Below, one piece after another: positions 11,811-41,531 of a DNA stretch of 64,000 nucleotides. The stretch comes from Haliclystus octoradiatus (lineage: Eukaryota > Cnidaria > Staurozoa > Stauromedusae > Haliclystidae): contig OU744453.1 of NCBI GenBank assembly GCA_916610825.1, forward strand, positions 19,680,241 to 19,744,240, in the 5' to 3' direction. Numbering within the stretch: position 1 is the first letter of the stretch; every line of letters starts with the position of its first letter. The translations under genes were made by a program, and so were the position numbers. The notes under the pieces are model-generated. The model was not told the origin of the DNA and made no database searches. It saw only the letters and a program-made list of their open reading frames with translations.

Positions 11811-14800
11811 ATGGCTGAAAGCAACTTTAGAATGCTCTATTACGAGCAACTTGGATTAAAAAATGTAGACCAAAGAAAAGCTTTAGAAAGTATACTCAAG
11901 GACGATACACTAGGTAATACATAAAATGGTGTGAAATTGAATAGTCTGAGTACACATCAGCACAAGCAAAACCAGGAACCAGCAACTATGATGACTGATG
12001 TATCAGTAACAGTATCACCACCATAAGTGACTATTTATTGAGATTTGAGAATTAATCTGAGAATTTAATTAATCCATTTCTATCTTTTTTTCACAAAGGT
12101 CTCAAAGTGTAGTAATATAGGAATATGAAGTATATTTATCATTATAAATTGCTGTAGTAGGCTACCTAGCTACATGATACATATCATAGAATTAGAATAT
12201 AGAATTTAATTTAATATGCAATGCAGCCTATGCTACGCCTATGGTGCTAGAAGCTATGCCATCAGCCAGCAGCTGAATTCAAGGCCTTGTTTACAATTAC
12301 AAGGAAGGTGGTGGGTTACCTGGATAGCTTGAGTTACCGAAATAAAATTTGTTGTGCGCTTAAGGGCAACCCGTCACAAGAGTAACTCACCAGACCCGAG
12401 TTAAATAATTTAAAGCCAATCTAAGCATGAGCATTGAAATCGAAAAATTAGAGAACAGAAGATGTCTGCTATTATTTTTAATTTTAACTCGCCTATTTGT
12501 GTTTACAAGGCTTAAATTGATCCGGCTAATTAACTAGGGTTGCCCAGTCTGTCTTGGTGAGTTATTTGGGTAGGCGGGTTGAATTCCTTGCTTTGCTTGC
12601 AAACAGAATTCACGTAAACTATAGAACTGGGTAACTCGCCTATCTGGCTAACTCACCCGCCTTGGGAACAGGGCCTAAGCCAATCTGAAGCTTGTAGCCC
12701 TAAATAAAATAGAATTGGCCTTGGGTAGGCCTAAAGTTACTGAGTTCACTCAGTTTAGTGAGTTGAGAGTTGAACCTCTCAGAGGGTAGGTGTATGCCTA
12801 GCAAAAAATTCTGTTTTGCTATTTGACAATGTTTAATCATTTATTTGGCTTTGACATTGAGGCGTCATTTGGAAAATTTGATCTCATTTCTGGCTGAATC
12901 ATCAGATTTGCATTTTGACTGGATATTGGGCGAGCTAGCGTGGCAGCTGTGCCATACTCTGCCGACCGGGAAGTAGTGCATCCCAGTTTTTAAATTATGA
13001 CAGGGGCACTGTTGGTAATATTTCAAATAGATTGAGTCATGCTCAATTTTTTTTTGAGGACATATTATCTAATATTATAATATTTCTAGCCTATTTATAT
13101 CAAAACTATTTTTTTTCACTGTTAAAAATCCCAAAATCACTATAATGCATCCACAGGCCGCAAATCTACAGGAGACCACCACAGAAATTTTATTTGTCAA
13201 TGAATCATCGATTTCTGACAACTGGCTTTGTAGCTCACTCAATGTTGTAATAATGTATTTGAATTATTGTTTGAAACTTCAATGAATGTTTTAGATCGGG
13301 AAAACCTTGTCAAGTTTGCCTCTCGCTACACACTGCCTCTTATGTACAGATCTTTGGTTTGGAAAGTTCTTCTTGGTGAGTTATTGGATTCGAAGTTATG
13401 CTGATTTCAGAGAAACATAAACGCATACTGTCAAACTTTCTTAATAAGGTCCCCCTTCAATGTCCTCCTTTGCTTAATATCCCAATACAAACGTGATTTC
13501 AATTTTAAAGTCTTCATACCCTAAAGTTTTAACCCTCTGTTGCTTAATGCCCAATTTTTATTCGCATTAGAGGAGGAATTTAAGCAAGTCTGATTATGGT
13601 GAAATATGCGTGTGCAGCACTATAGGTGAGATATGGGAGACAAGGACATGCTTTGCCAAAAATTATTTTCCTCTTTAAACTCAATCTTAGAAAAACATCC
13701 TGGAAACTCCCTGCTAAAAATTAAACATAAGAGATTGAGGAAGTGTTTCAATTAACTTGATTATTTCAGGTATACTACCAGTTTTTCAATGCAGCCACAA
13801 GTTCATCTCTTCACAAAGGAAAGACCAATATAATGATTTACAGAGAACACATAAACTCATACATTTGGTGTCATCTGATTTGCCATTAATGGAAGAAGAA
13901 AACAAAATTGTTTGGATGTATCTATTAGAAACGGAATCCGCTGCTCTATCAACCTCTATTCCACGGGTAAGTAAATATAAAACAATATGTAATATAGTCA
14001 TACAAAGTTTAATGTGTTGTGTCATTGGTCACCTCTGTGTATCAACCACCTGTCTGCAGTGGTCATCTCAAAATAATCAATATGGCAACCTTGCTTTGAC
14101 TAGCCTAGCTCCACAAGGCCCACTATTTCGCTGTGCTCACCTGAAGCGGCCACTATGCCCTATACAAAGCGGCTGCAGGTAAAGTGAAGTACAGGGACAT
14201 GTGGAACAGGTCTATGGTTTGACTGGCTGTTGCTATGTGGTGGTTTCACTTTAGCAACCAATATCATTTTGGTTACTACGGCCCTCACCTGCTACACTAA
14301 AGATTGATTTGGCAGTAAAATTAAAACGCCGACAATATTGTTCACCTTATACATTAATGACATAAAATAATTGGCTATTTTTTATTATTCATTATTCAAG
14401 AATCAGTTTCCAGTTGTAGGTCCTACTTCTCAAGAGATATATTAATTTTAAAAACCATAGTATTTGTGAACAGGGCCTGACAACGTAGAATCCTAGATTC
14501 CGGAAGGTTATGATTTATGATATAAGGGTCAAACTTCAACAACAAAAAATTCGGAAGGAAATGTTAAAATGTTCTAGGATAACACGTTGGTTCACAGACC
14601 CTATGGTTTCAATAACAAACATTGGGGCTGTTATGCAGGCTCCAGAAATATTTAATCGTTTTGAATTTTTTTGACTCTTTTATAGCGTCTAAGTTCGACC
14701 GTGGCATCAATGCAATCAATATCAAGAGTTTGTAATGAAATATTCGATGATGAAATCGATTCCTTTTGGATTTCAAAATACATGTTTCGATTAATGAAAG

Positions 14801-16972
14801 AGTTTACACCGCAACTACAATCACTCGTAAATTTATCTTATTATTATTTATTTGCCATCCAATCTATTCAAAAATGTGAATTTCTCTATTTTCCAACTTG
14901 TATTTTTTACTGTCTAGGAGAAGTTTGTAAACTTTTTTTTACAAAAAGAGGATCGCCATTTCTATGAGGAAGTTTGTGAGTTTCAATTACCACGTCATCT
15001 ACCCTATGCGTTATGGCTAAGAAGTGGTTTTGCTGAGATCTTGCCGGACTGTTCATTGGAGAGGTAAGACAAAAGATGGTGAGTCTGTATGTTATAAGGA
15101 CCTCCCTTGTTAAATTTATTAAACTATGTAAATCAACACAGGCTCTGAAGAGATGCTTCACCTCTGTAACAATCAAACATATTCTCGAAGTGGAAAATTT
15201 ACCCGAACTGCAGAGTCAGGGCCGTTTTGATGATTTGGAAGTACAGTGAAACCTGTGCATAACGGTCAGCTAGGAGAGGTCGATAAACTGACCACTATAG
15301 ACAGGTTTGATTCAATAGAAAATACTATTTTAGACATTGCAAGAGCTATAGACAGGTGGCCGCTGTATAGAGGTGACCGCTTTAGCAGGTTTGACTGTAT
15401 ACTATATTGGTCACCTGTTTAACTGGCCACTTCAGTAATGAAACAAATCCCTGTAAATAAGGGCCATCTGATATAATATCTAGATTCTATGCAATGGTTT
15501 CGCTATTATTATAAGATTTGGAAATCATAAGTTATTTTTCTTTTTAGGATTTGGGATAAGTTAGTTACTGGATGCTGCAATATTGTTGTGTTTCTTAGTC
15601 TGTCGATGTTGCTCGTATGTCGAATTGAGCTAATGAAATGCAAGTCACTTAGTTGTTGTCTTGACATCCTTGAAGCGGTGAGTTGAGAATTTTGTTCTTA
15701 CGCTTTCAAGTTAGAGTTAATTTGACCATAGATACAGTAATATCTATAACTAGAAATGCCAAAGTATGTGGGTGTGTTTGTGTTTTCTCAGTCAATTTTC
15801 AAGTTAGGCCTGGATTATACAGCGCACTTTCATTTGAAGGCGCGCGCTTTTGAAAATGTCTAGTTATACAGCGAGCCGTCCTCAAAAGTTGTGTAAAAAC
15901 TTCCTGTGAATTACATGATGACGTGTAAGAAAATATCTCACAAGACTTTTGATTGACAAGTATACGCTTTTCGTGAAATAAATTTATTGCTTCAAAAGGT
16001 GATCTTTATCACAATTCGCCATCAAATAGTTGTGATTATCGTACAATGATAGTTTTTTAACCTACCATGATCCTACAATTACAAGACAGTGGCTTATATC
16101 TAATCTGAAGAGCATATATATATAACATTGTCTAATTAATACTATTTGAAAGTTTTCTCCTCTTCAATTGAGAAGTATAGATGCTCTGAGTAGTTTCCCT
16201 ATTATTATTTTGTGGATTTCGATTATAATTCGAAAGAAAATCGATGTTTATTCATCTGCTTACTTGCAAAACGGAACTGTATCTAGGCAACGGCAGAGAA
16301 AAAGTGGCTAGACATATCTTTCTCTACATCAACCCCCTGTTTTTACCAAATATGGTGAGAGGAATCCCTGGAATGTCGAAATGAAAGTTCGCTTTCAAGT
16401 GAAAGCACGCTCTTCCTATGCGAGCTTTCGAATTGGAGCGCGCCGTGCTAATGACAGCGAGCCGTGTCAAGTTAGACGGGTGGGCCGACAGTGAGCCAAC
16501 TTTCAATTTACTGTAAACGAAAGCACGGCACGCTCGAAAGCGCGCTGTATAATCCAGGCCTTAGATGTTCGAGTTATAATTACATCATTAAAATAGCTGT
16601 TTTTCAGTCAGGGTTCGGACAGGCTTTGACCTCCTTTTCTGTTTCGCCAGAAAAAAATATATTGTTTCAACTTCATTAACTGTATAGCTTAAGTGAGATA
16701 TCAAACTTCTCCGGGTTGTCAAATTCCAAGAACACATCTCTTATTTGAATTACCACCAGCAACGCAAGTGACTCATTCCTAGTAGATTATATCATAATCT
16801 ATCTGTGACCCTTTCAAATTATTATTTCTACATCTAGCTACCACCCAGACATGGTCCTGCTATTGTTGACAAAACTCTTGACTTATGGGAACGCCACAGC
16901 CAGTTGTTATCAATGGAGCTATCCCATCATCCAACTCAAAAGGACACACACACCAATGTAATGATTAATTAA
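11811..16972 (+). CDS. TBC1D7: TBC1 domain family member 7 (TSC complex subunit), 7 exons
   Basis: Exons 11811-11913, 13295-13375, 13770-13966, 14686-14826, 14918-15063, 15548-15677, 16838-16972; phases close to 310 codons (human 293). The protein opens MAESNFRMLYYEQLG and has the TBC fold from about residue 45 (YTLPLMYRSLVWKVLLGILP) through LPRHLPYALWLRSGFAEILP to a helix with IVVFLSLSMLLVCRIELM and the C-terminal AIVDKTLDLWERH, aligning to human TBC1D7 without a gap. In vertebrates this protein is the third subunit of the TSC1-TSC2 complex and stabilises TSC1, restraining RHEB/mTORC1 at lysosomes. Divergent from MEST. Introns 3, 5 and 6 carry MITEs. An AATAAA at 17219-17224 is a candidate poly(A) signal. 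Confidence 0.94.
12283..12675. mobile_element. MITE with GGCCTTGTTTACA-type termini
   Basis: Imperfect inverted ends: GGCCTTGTTTACA, then AAGG.GGTGGGTTACCTGGATAG on the left; CTATCTGGCTAACTCACCCG, then CCTTGGGAACAGGGCC on the right. Flanks caa / taa could be a decayed 3-bp TWA duplication (PIF/Harbinger). Located in TBC1D7 intron 1. Confidence 0.55.
13995..14075. repeat. Family A MITE fragment
   Basis: TCACCTCTGTGTATCAACC followed by ACCTGTCTGCAGTGGTCATC just downstream of TBC1D7 exon 3. The right end is not recognisable; a second A-like stretch occurs near 14125-14185. Confidence 0.5.
14471..14602. mobile_element. Family C hAT-like MITE
   Basis: Left end CAGGGCCTGACAACGTAG, internal TCAAACTTCAACAA and GAAATGTTAAAATG, right end decayed (CAGACCCT). 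In TBC1D7 intron 3. Confidence 0.55.
15244..15397. mobile_element. Family A MITE, well-preserved short copy
   Basis: 154 bp, CAGTGAAACCTG to CAGGTTTGACTG, flanked by TA. The interior repeats GACCACTATAGACAGG and its complement. I use this copy as the reference for family A. TBC1D7 intron 5. Confidence 0.85.
15807..16560. mobile_element. MITE with GGCCTGGATTATACAGCGC termini, TTA duplication
   Basis: 754 bp. Perfect terminal repeats GGCCTGGATTATACAGCGC / GCGCTGTATAATCCAGGCC flanked by TTA on both sides, as in PIF/Harbinger elements (3-bp TWA target). Subterminal zones are GC-rich (GCGCGCTTT, GAAAGCGCGC) and complementary. No transposase seen. TBC1D7 intron 6. Confidence 0.8.
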
Positions 16973-17720
16973 TTAATTTTTCACCATTAAATTATGTAAA
17001 AATATATTTTAAGTTTATAAATAGACGAGTATGTGTAAATAGCTTTTATTGAAATCTATCTTCTGGAAATTATACTTTGAGAAATGAATAACAGCCTAGT
17101 TTCGCTTGTTGCGATTCGACAGCAGAGTTGTGCCATGCAACTTTGACGCAGCTTATGTACAGCACAACGTTTGACGTTTCATCTACCCGCTATTTCTATC
17201 CTGTATTCAATCCATACAAATAAAAATCAATCAATCAATAGTTGAATAATTAAAAACTAACAATTTGACATTTCTTTGTACTATGCAATATTCACACAAA
17301 GCAATCAGTTGAGACTTGACAGATAGCAAAATTATTACAATAGGTTATCATTATTATTATTATTATTATTATTATTAATTCTAGAACCATGATACAATAT
17401 AAACAAACTATAAACAAACATGACATCCAATTATGACACAATATGTCAAACAAACGACGTATCACTATTTACCATTAATCTCCATTTCTAGTTATCTGAC
17501 TGTAAATATATTGATGTATATAAAGTTCATACGATACAGCCATGTGTTGTGTTGAACAAGGCATTGCTAAATTGATTCATACATATTGATATGCCAACTT
17601 GGAACAGGCCATGCACCCCCATGGATAACACACTTGTATATTATTCGTATTATACATAACCCTTCCTTGACTGTAGATTATCAGTGTGTCAATTGTTTTT
17701 GTATATTCGGAACTTTAATT
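16973..17720. other. Convergent intergenic spacer TBC1D7 / RAB7
   Basis: Holds the 3' untranslated regions of both genes: AATAAA at 17219-17224 (+) and its complement at 17045-17050 (-). A pure (TTA)n run lies at 17349-17377. I see no further gene. Confidence 0.5.
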
Positions 17721-23867
<6,147 letters not shown>

Positions 23868-25190
23868 ATTTAAATATAAAAATCTAAACAAACGCAAATA
23901 CATATACATATTAACAGCGAAAACATAAAATATGAAGACTGTAGGTCAATGAGTGAGGCAAATTCCACTAAGAAAACACGACATGATGTTGCACACTTTG
24001 AAGGAAATTATATTGTAAACCAAACTAGTACCATGGTAGTAGTTGTGCACATAAACAGAGAGGCTTGAAGAATAGTTTTTAAAGCGTTAATCTTGATAAA
24101 AACGAATTTTCCAAGGTACCAAGACAACTTTGGTTAGATTGCAATGTTTAGACACAACACAACGCATGTTTAGACTTCAAATTACCATAAAACACCAACT
24201 AAATCAGTTGAATAATGCATGGAAAATAATTGATAAAGTTGAATATACGTACCAATCAATCGATAAAGAATTTCTACTGCTAGAGTTGTGTTGCAAGAGG
24301 ATCAAAGATCTGAATTCTGAAACGCAAAGTCAAAATCGGTGATGGCGACCAAAAGAATGGGAGTCACGAGAGTGTGACGTAATAATACCCACAATGCAAT
24401 GATTCTCTAAAAATACACTTTTCAGCTATTATTTATTTCATAACTTTTATTTCATTTCATAGCTGTAACTTATTAATCCATTTGATACAGTTCTGTATAT
24501 CCATATGCTAAATTTTGTAAGAAAAGAAAATGAAAATACCAGTATTGCATAGGTTCAATGCAAATTTATAATTTAATACTTTAATTGTCTGTTGCCATAG
24601 TAGCAATGCATAGCCTATTTACAGGAAGTTATACCGAATGTTATCCCTCGGAAGTTAGAAATAACGGAAGCTGCACAATAATTAATTTCGTGAGACTGAA
24701 AACCATTGAAAATCCCAATGGCGTCATTTCAAACCATCCTGATGGAGCGAAATAGGCCCCAAAGGGGCAAGATCATTAGGGCAGAATTTTCTGTCTCGAA
24801 AGTTCGGATCGGAAAGTTCATTGAATATTATTTATGTGAACTTTGCCTTTAATTGTTGATGCACGCAAATTTCGTGACCTTGTTGCTAAAATTACTATAT
24901 TTAAATTTGAAACTTGCAGCAGAAACAGCAGCGCTGTTGATACATTTTAAATTTGCATTGTCATGCTGACTGCTGGGGTGTGACCATGGTGTGACAAAGA
25001 GATATTCGTATCCCATGGCAACTAGTAGTACAGGGCATCCAGATGTACTCTCCAAGCTAGTTCATGTTTTCAAAACGCATAATAGTATAATTCAAAAAGG
25101 TCAGAAGAACACTACAAAAACACGAACCGACGCGGTCGACAAGGCAAGGTTCACCGGAATTTTAAACTGTTCTCAATTCACAAACTTACA
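23868..25190. promoter_or_regulatory. Divergent promoter region RAB7 / G6PD
   Basis: 1.3 kb between start codons of two genes pointing apart. A CRE-like TGACGTAA lies at 24375-24382 and a CACGAG half E-box nearby. No transposon is recognisable in this stretch, in contrast to the introns on both sides. Untranslated first exons of RAB7 are expected here but not located. Confidence 0.4.
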
Positions 25191-37451
<12,261 letters not shown>

Positions 37452-38157
37452 TTGGCTGTACAAACTTTCTGTGATAAAATCATAGACCTTCTGCTGACGA
37501 TAAATAATTAATATGTCTATAACACATGGTCATGTCAATAGCTGAATCATTTCTTATTTGTAATAATAGATTGTCACTTTTTAAAATGCAATCTTAATTT
37601 GAACTTGAATATTTATAATATCACGTTTTTCAATCATTGTAAACAGACGCTAAATGATCATCTATGTTCACATTGTTTGATTGTCGTACCTTTAGCAAGT
37701 CAAAGGGAAAGGGGAGATTTCTCTGTACAGCTGATACTCCACTTATTTGTTTACTTTCTTCACCATCTAATGATAGATTAGTTAGAATAAAGATAATTTC
37801 TGATCATTGGGCAACGATGGTAAAATCAGAGGGTGCTACCAGAGGGGCAGGGGTCACAACTGTCGGGGATATTCATTCAATATCTTTCACGGCATATCAT
37901 GCAGATATATTTGATTGTCAAAAGCTGTCAGACAATTTAACTCATGCTCATGTGATCTAAGAACTTGAGAAGATACTTTGGACTTTTGACCCTCCATCCT
38001 ACCATTTATATTGGTCCGTCATCAATCCTATATTTTTACCATCTACTCTATGTAATAAATAATAAAATGGTATGGTTGTTCAAAGTAGACAACTTCTCTT
38101 TAAATATCACTGTGACAATATTTCTTAAATGTACAAAATTAATTTTATTTATTCAAT
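37452..38157. other. Convergent spacer G6PD / GT14 gene
   Basis: Contains the G6PD 3' region with AATAAA at 37786-37791 and 38055-38060 (+). For the minus gene, AATAAA complements lie at 38144-38153, only a few bases past its stop. No repeat or other gene recognised. Confidence 0.5.
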
Positions 38158-39729
38158 TCAAATATATTCTATTTCCCCCTTCAGTTGAAAACTATAATCT
38201 TCAACTAATGGTCGTTGTAGATTTAATCTCAGACAATCAACGACCGTTCTATCAACATCCATATCAAACGAGGTAGCGAATAATTTATCTTGTTTCACAA
38301 GCCATTTCAAATCACCACCTCCGAATGTACAAAGACTATTACGGTATTCGCCGCAACATAAATGACTCCCGTCACTTTTCCATAATGTTGCAATTACATC
38401 CGTCTCCGGAACGTCCGTAATATCTTCTATTTCATCACTTGGCACAGTACTTGTTTCACTCATGAAATTCTCCTCTTCATTACGAAACGGTACTCCGCCA
38501 GGGGCATGCGGATACCGATGTAAAGATGCCCAGTAAAACTCTTCCGGGTTTTTAGCATCGTGTGACCAAAGCAACAATTCTTTTGGAATACGTTCTGTTA
38601 ATACGTATAAACAAAATTCATGTGTAGCAATGAAAGATTCTTCCCCACGGAATAATGTAATACCTCCCGGCGGTGATGTTTTGTGTTTCCGTGTACGAAG
38701 AAAATACGTAGAGCCGTGATAATCGCGTAGAACGTGTACGTAACCAGTACGTCGTTGGAAACGGACACTATTGGGTAAACGGCTTGAAATTTCATTGATA
38801 TATTCTCGCGTTTTGAGATATTCAACGATATTTGAGTTGTTACGAAGTGGAAAAGATGATCCTGGTATATTAATAAGGAATTTCCAAGGTCTATCGTGGA
38901 CATCAAGTAACGTTTTAAAACACGATAATTCAGCATATAATCGCGTAACGGTTTGGGCTGTAAGCTTATATCGTTTCTTTGGCAGTAGTATGTTTGAATA
39001 GCATTTTGCTAGACGAAATATAAAATTTCGTCTATCTATAGATGCTTTCTTGTCAACATGAAGACAATATAAGTTTGCAGGAGAGTAGATGCTTTGAATT
39101 AGAGTCAGGGTTTGTTCTGCACTTCGGTCCACAAGAACTGAATATGCTATCGTGTAGCTATCTTTTTTCGTTTGATTAACAGTTGCAAAATCAGCAGTAA
39201 ATAACCAATTTAATCGTGTACAATTCTTAGCTAAGTCTGATAATGATTTATCATCAAAATTTAATAGTAATTCTGATTTTCTAGCATTATTAGCATATTT
39301 AATTTCTCGTTCATAAATTATATCATCGCCAGAAACGAGGTCGTGACAATTTGTAGCATTTGAATGTCGTCTTGATTTGTGACGTAATAGCTTTGTTTTC
39401 ACTTCACTGTCGCCTTCTCCAGACGATACTATCTGGATATTTTCATTTCTTTTAAAAGGTCTTCGTTTTAATTTGAATTTGATAATAGAGACTGAAGCAT
39501 TATCACCGCTATAATGTAATTTCGTAACGGCTTTAGTATCTGGGCTGGTAACATCATTATTTGTGTAAGGTATTTTTTCATGTAAACTTTGATTATTAAT
39601 GGTGTTATCGTTAGACCATCGCCAGCGGATAAAAGGTTGATCAGTAATATATAAATCAAATAAAATACAGCATGCAATAAAAATAATTAGCCATAACCGT
39701 CGCTCATTAAACCAAGTTATTAACATCAC
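38158..39729 (-). CDS. Core-2/I-branching type beta-1,6-GlcNAc-transferase (GT14), single exon
   Basis: 523 residues, uninterrupted. Residues about 11-28 are a signal anchor after a basic N-terminus (type II Golgi topology), then a stem to about 185 with Asn-X-Ser/Thr sites. The GT14 branch domain matches human GCNT1: AYSVLVDRSAEQTLTLIQSI (195-214), NLYCLHVDKKA (219-229), WKFLINIPGSSFPL (282-295), LFRGEESFIATHEF, NPEEFYWASLHR with Glu397 at the catalytic-base position, and CTFGGGDLKWL (467-477). The family adds beta-1,6-linked GlcNAc to O-glycan cores or poly-LacNAc; core-2 versus I-branching cannot be decided here. Longer than GCNT1 (428) mainly through the stem. Single-exon coding sequence is usual for GCNT genes. 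Untranslated exons probably lie in 39730-41531. Confidence 0.88.
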   Translation of the reverse strand: MMLITWFNERRLWLIIFIACCILFDLYITDQPFIRWRWSNDNTINNQSLHEKIPYTNNDVTSPDTKAVTKLHYSGDNASVSIIKFKLKRRPFKRNENIQIVSSGEGDSEVKTKLLRHKSRRHSNATNCHDLVSGDDIIYEREIKYANNARKSELLLNFDDKSLSDLAKNCTRLNWLFTADFATVNQTKKDSYTIAYSVLVDRSAEQTLTLIQSIYSPANLYCLHVDKKASIDRRNFIFRLAKCYSNILLPKKRYKLTAQTVTRLYAELSCFKTLLDVHDRPWKFLINIPGSSFPLRNNSNIVEYLKTREYINEISSRLPNSVRFQRRTGYVHVLRDYHGSTYFLRTRKHKTSPPGGITLFRGEESFIATHEFCLYVLTERIPKELLLWSHDAKNPEEFYWASLHRYPHAPGGVPFRNEEENFMSETSTVPSDEIEDITDVPETDVIATLWKSDGSHLCCGEYRNSLCTFGGGDLKWLVKQDKLFATSFDMDVDRTVVDCLRLNLQRPLVEDYSFQLKGEIEYI

Positions 39730-41531
39730 ATATTTAAATACAAAATATTATTATTACCAAATCGAATGCATATATCTCATTAAAGCAATTTATAGTCGTT
39801 CTTTATATCTAGGCATTTCGACATTCAAATTGCTTTCGTGTCAGAAGCCGTGACCATGTGATCGCTCTAAACTGGTACCTGTTAAATTGATTTCAGTTTT
39901 ACATGGGTAGAATAAGACCATTTTAAACTTTCCTTGTGGGTTCCATATGCATACTCAGCCGATTACAAATCATTTATTTGAGAAACTCAACTCACCAGCA
40001 TCAAGTGATAACGCTATAAAAACGTACTTGGCTGCAGAAGTATATGGGTATATAATAAATGTCTTATCTTGAACGTAAAATACACCATTTTTGATAAAGA
40101 AGTTGGCCATTATAGTTCCATTGAAATTAACAGACAATTGCAGACTATCATGGCTGCATTGACCGTAGAACCAGAGTAGAACCGGTTGACCATAGCATTC
40201 GCGCAGAACTCAAAAAAGCAAACAGTCGTTAAGTAAAATGTATCTCAGTGGATAAATGACGAGGAGCTATTTCGAGTGAGAGTCAAAATGAAATAAAAGA
40301 TAACAGTAGCTATATTCACTGCTTTTATTGACTGATAATTATCTTCTTAGGTTTGTTATTGTATCTTATACGTAAAAATGTTATTGTAAAGTCAGGTAGT
40401 AACTCTACGTAAATTCCAAACAATTTCAAAAGGAAAACATTGTACCTGTCTATAGCGGTCACTAATGGAATGATCAGCAATCGAAGTAATACGATATCTA
40501 GCACATCTTTGTTAGTCAAGATAACATAACGAGAACTAAGATAGTACACTGAAATTTGTGTTTAAAAGAGTTTTAAAAAGGTTATAATATTATCTTACCT
40601 TTGCGTAAATAATTCAACTAAACTGTAATTACCATCTTAAAACATTGAATAAATTCAAATCTAAAAACAGCTTCTTCGACCGCTATCATCAACTTCCTCA
40701 ACACTCAACTCAATGTTACATGTTCTTATAATTGAATAGAGTTTAATGAACTTTTAAAACTATTGAAAAGGCAAATTTGAGTTACGCTGCCTTAGTTCTC
40801 CTTAAACAGTATTGTCTTCGTTAGTCGTAAGGAATTGTCGAACGAGTTGATTTAATAGATGACTCTATTGACAATATTTAACATCGTCTACTCTGAATAT
40901 ATACACAATGTTACACATTTATCAAATAGGAATGAGAAGTCTAGAAGGTGATTTCTCACACGAGGAGAGAGATCCCGTTACAATGTTTTGCATCAGAAAT
41001 ACGTCTTTAAAAAAGGTGACAGTGAAAGAAATTGTATCGTGACCACAAATAGAATAGACGAAGCTGGTCGTAGCTCACCAGGCATCACTCCTAAAGTCCC
41101 GCTAACGAATAGCATCAGAGAATAGCATAGATGGTGACAACCTCGGTGCATATACGCGCGCAGTCCCGGCTGAACAACAACGTGATTGATTAATGAGGCT
41201 GCTCTCACACAAATCGAATATCACGAATATGTTATTTTATTAACTTGATCTACTAACAAACGATTAGTCTTCTATCATACATATTAACCTCCTAAAGTCA
41301 CTGCCACAATTAGAGTCCGTAGCAACTTGGGAATACAAACTTCAATTACATACTTAAGTAGTAGAACTGTGGAAACATATTTATAACAGTTATATGTTAT
41401 TTACTGTATATATATTATAACAATGGATAGTACAGAATAAACAATAGTGCTTACCTTATATATACATATATAAGAAACTCGGAGAGAAACTAGAATGCAA
41501 TTAATTAATATCCAAATCATTTAATAAATTA
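39730..41531. other. Spacer between GT14 and CEP41 genes
   Basis: Both neighbours are on the minus strand, so this holds the GT14 promoter/5' UTR and the CEP41 3' end. A small family A piece (ACCTGTCTATAGCGGTCAC) lies at about 40445-40463. I see no coding exon. Confidence 0.4.

Noticed and set aside
13757-14182. 141-codon plus-strand frame
   Set aside because: It is TBC1D7 exon 3 with both intron flanks read through, including a family A fragment.
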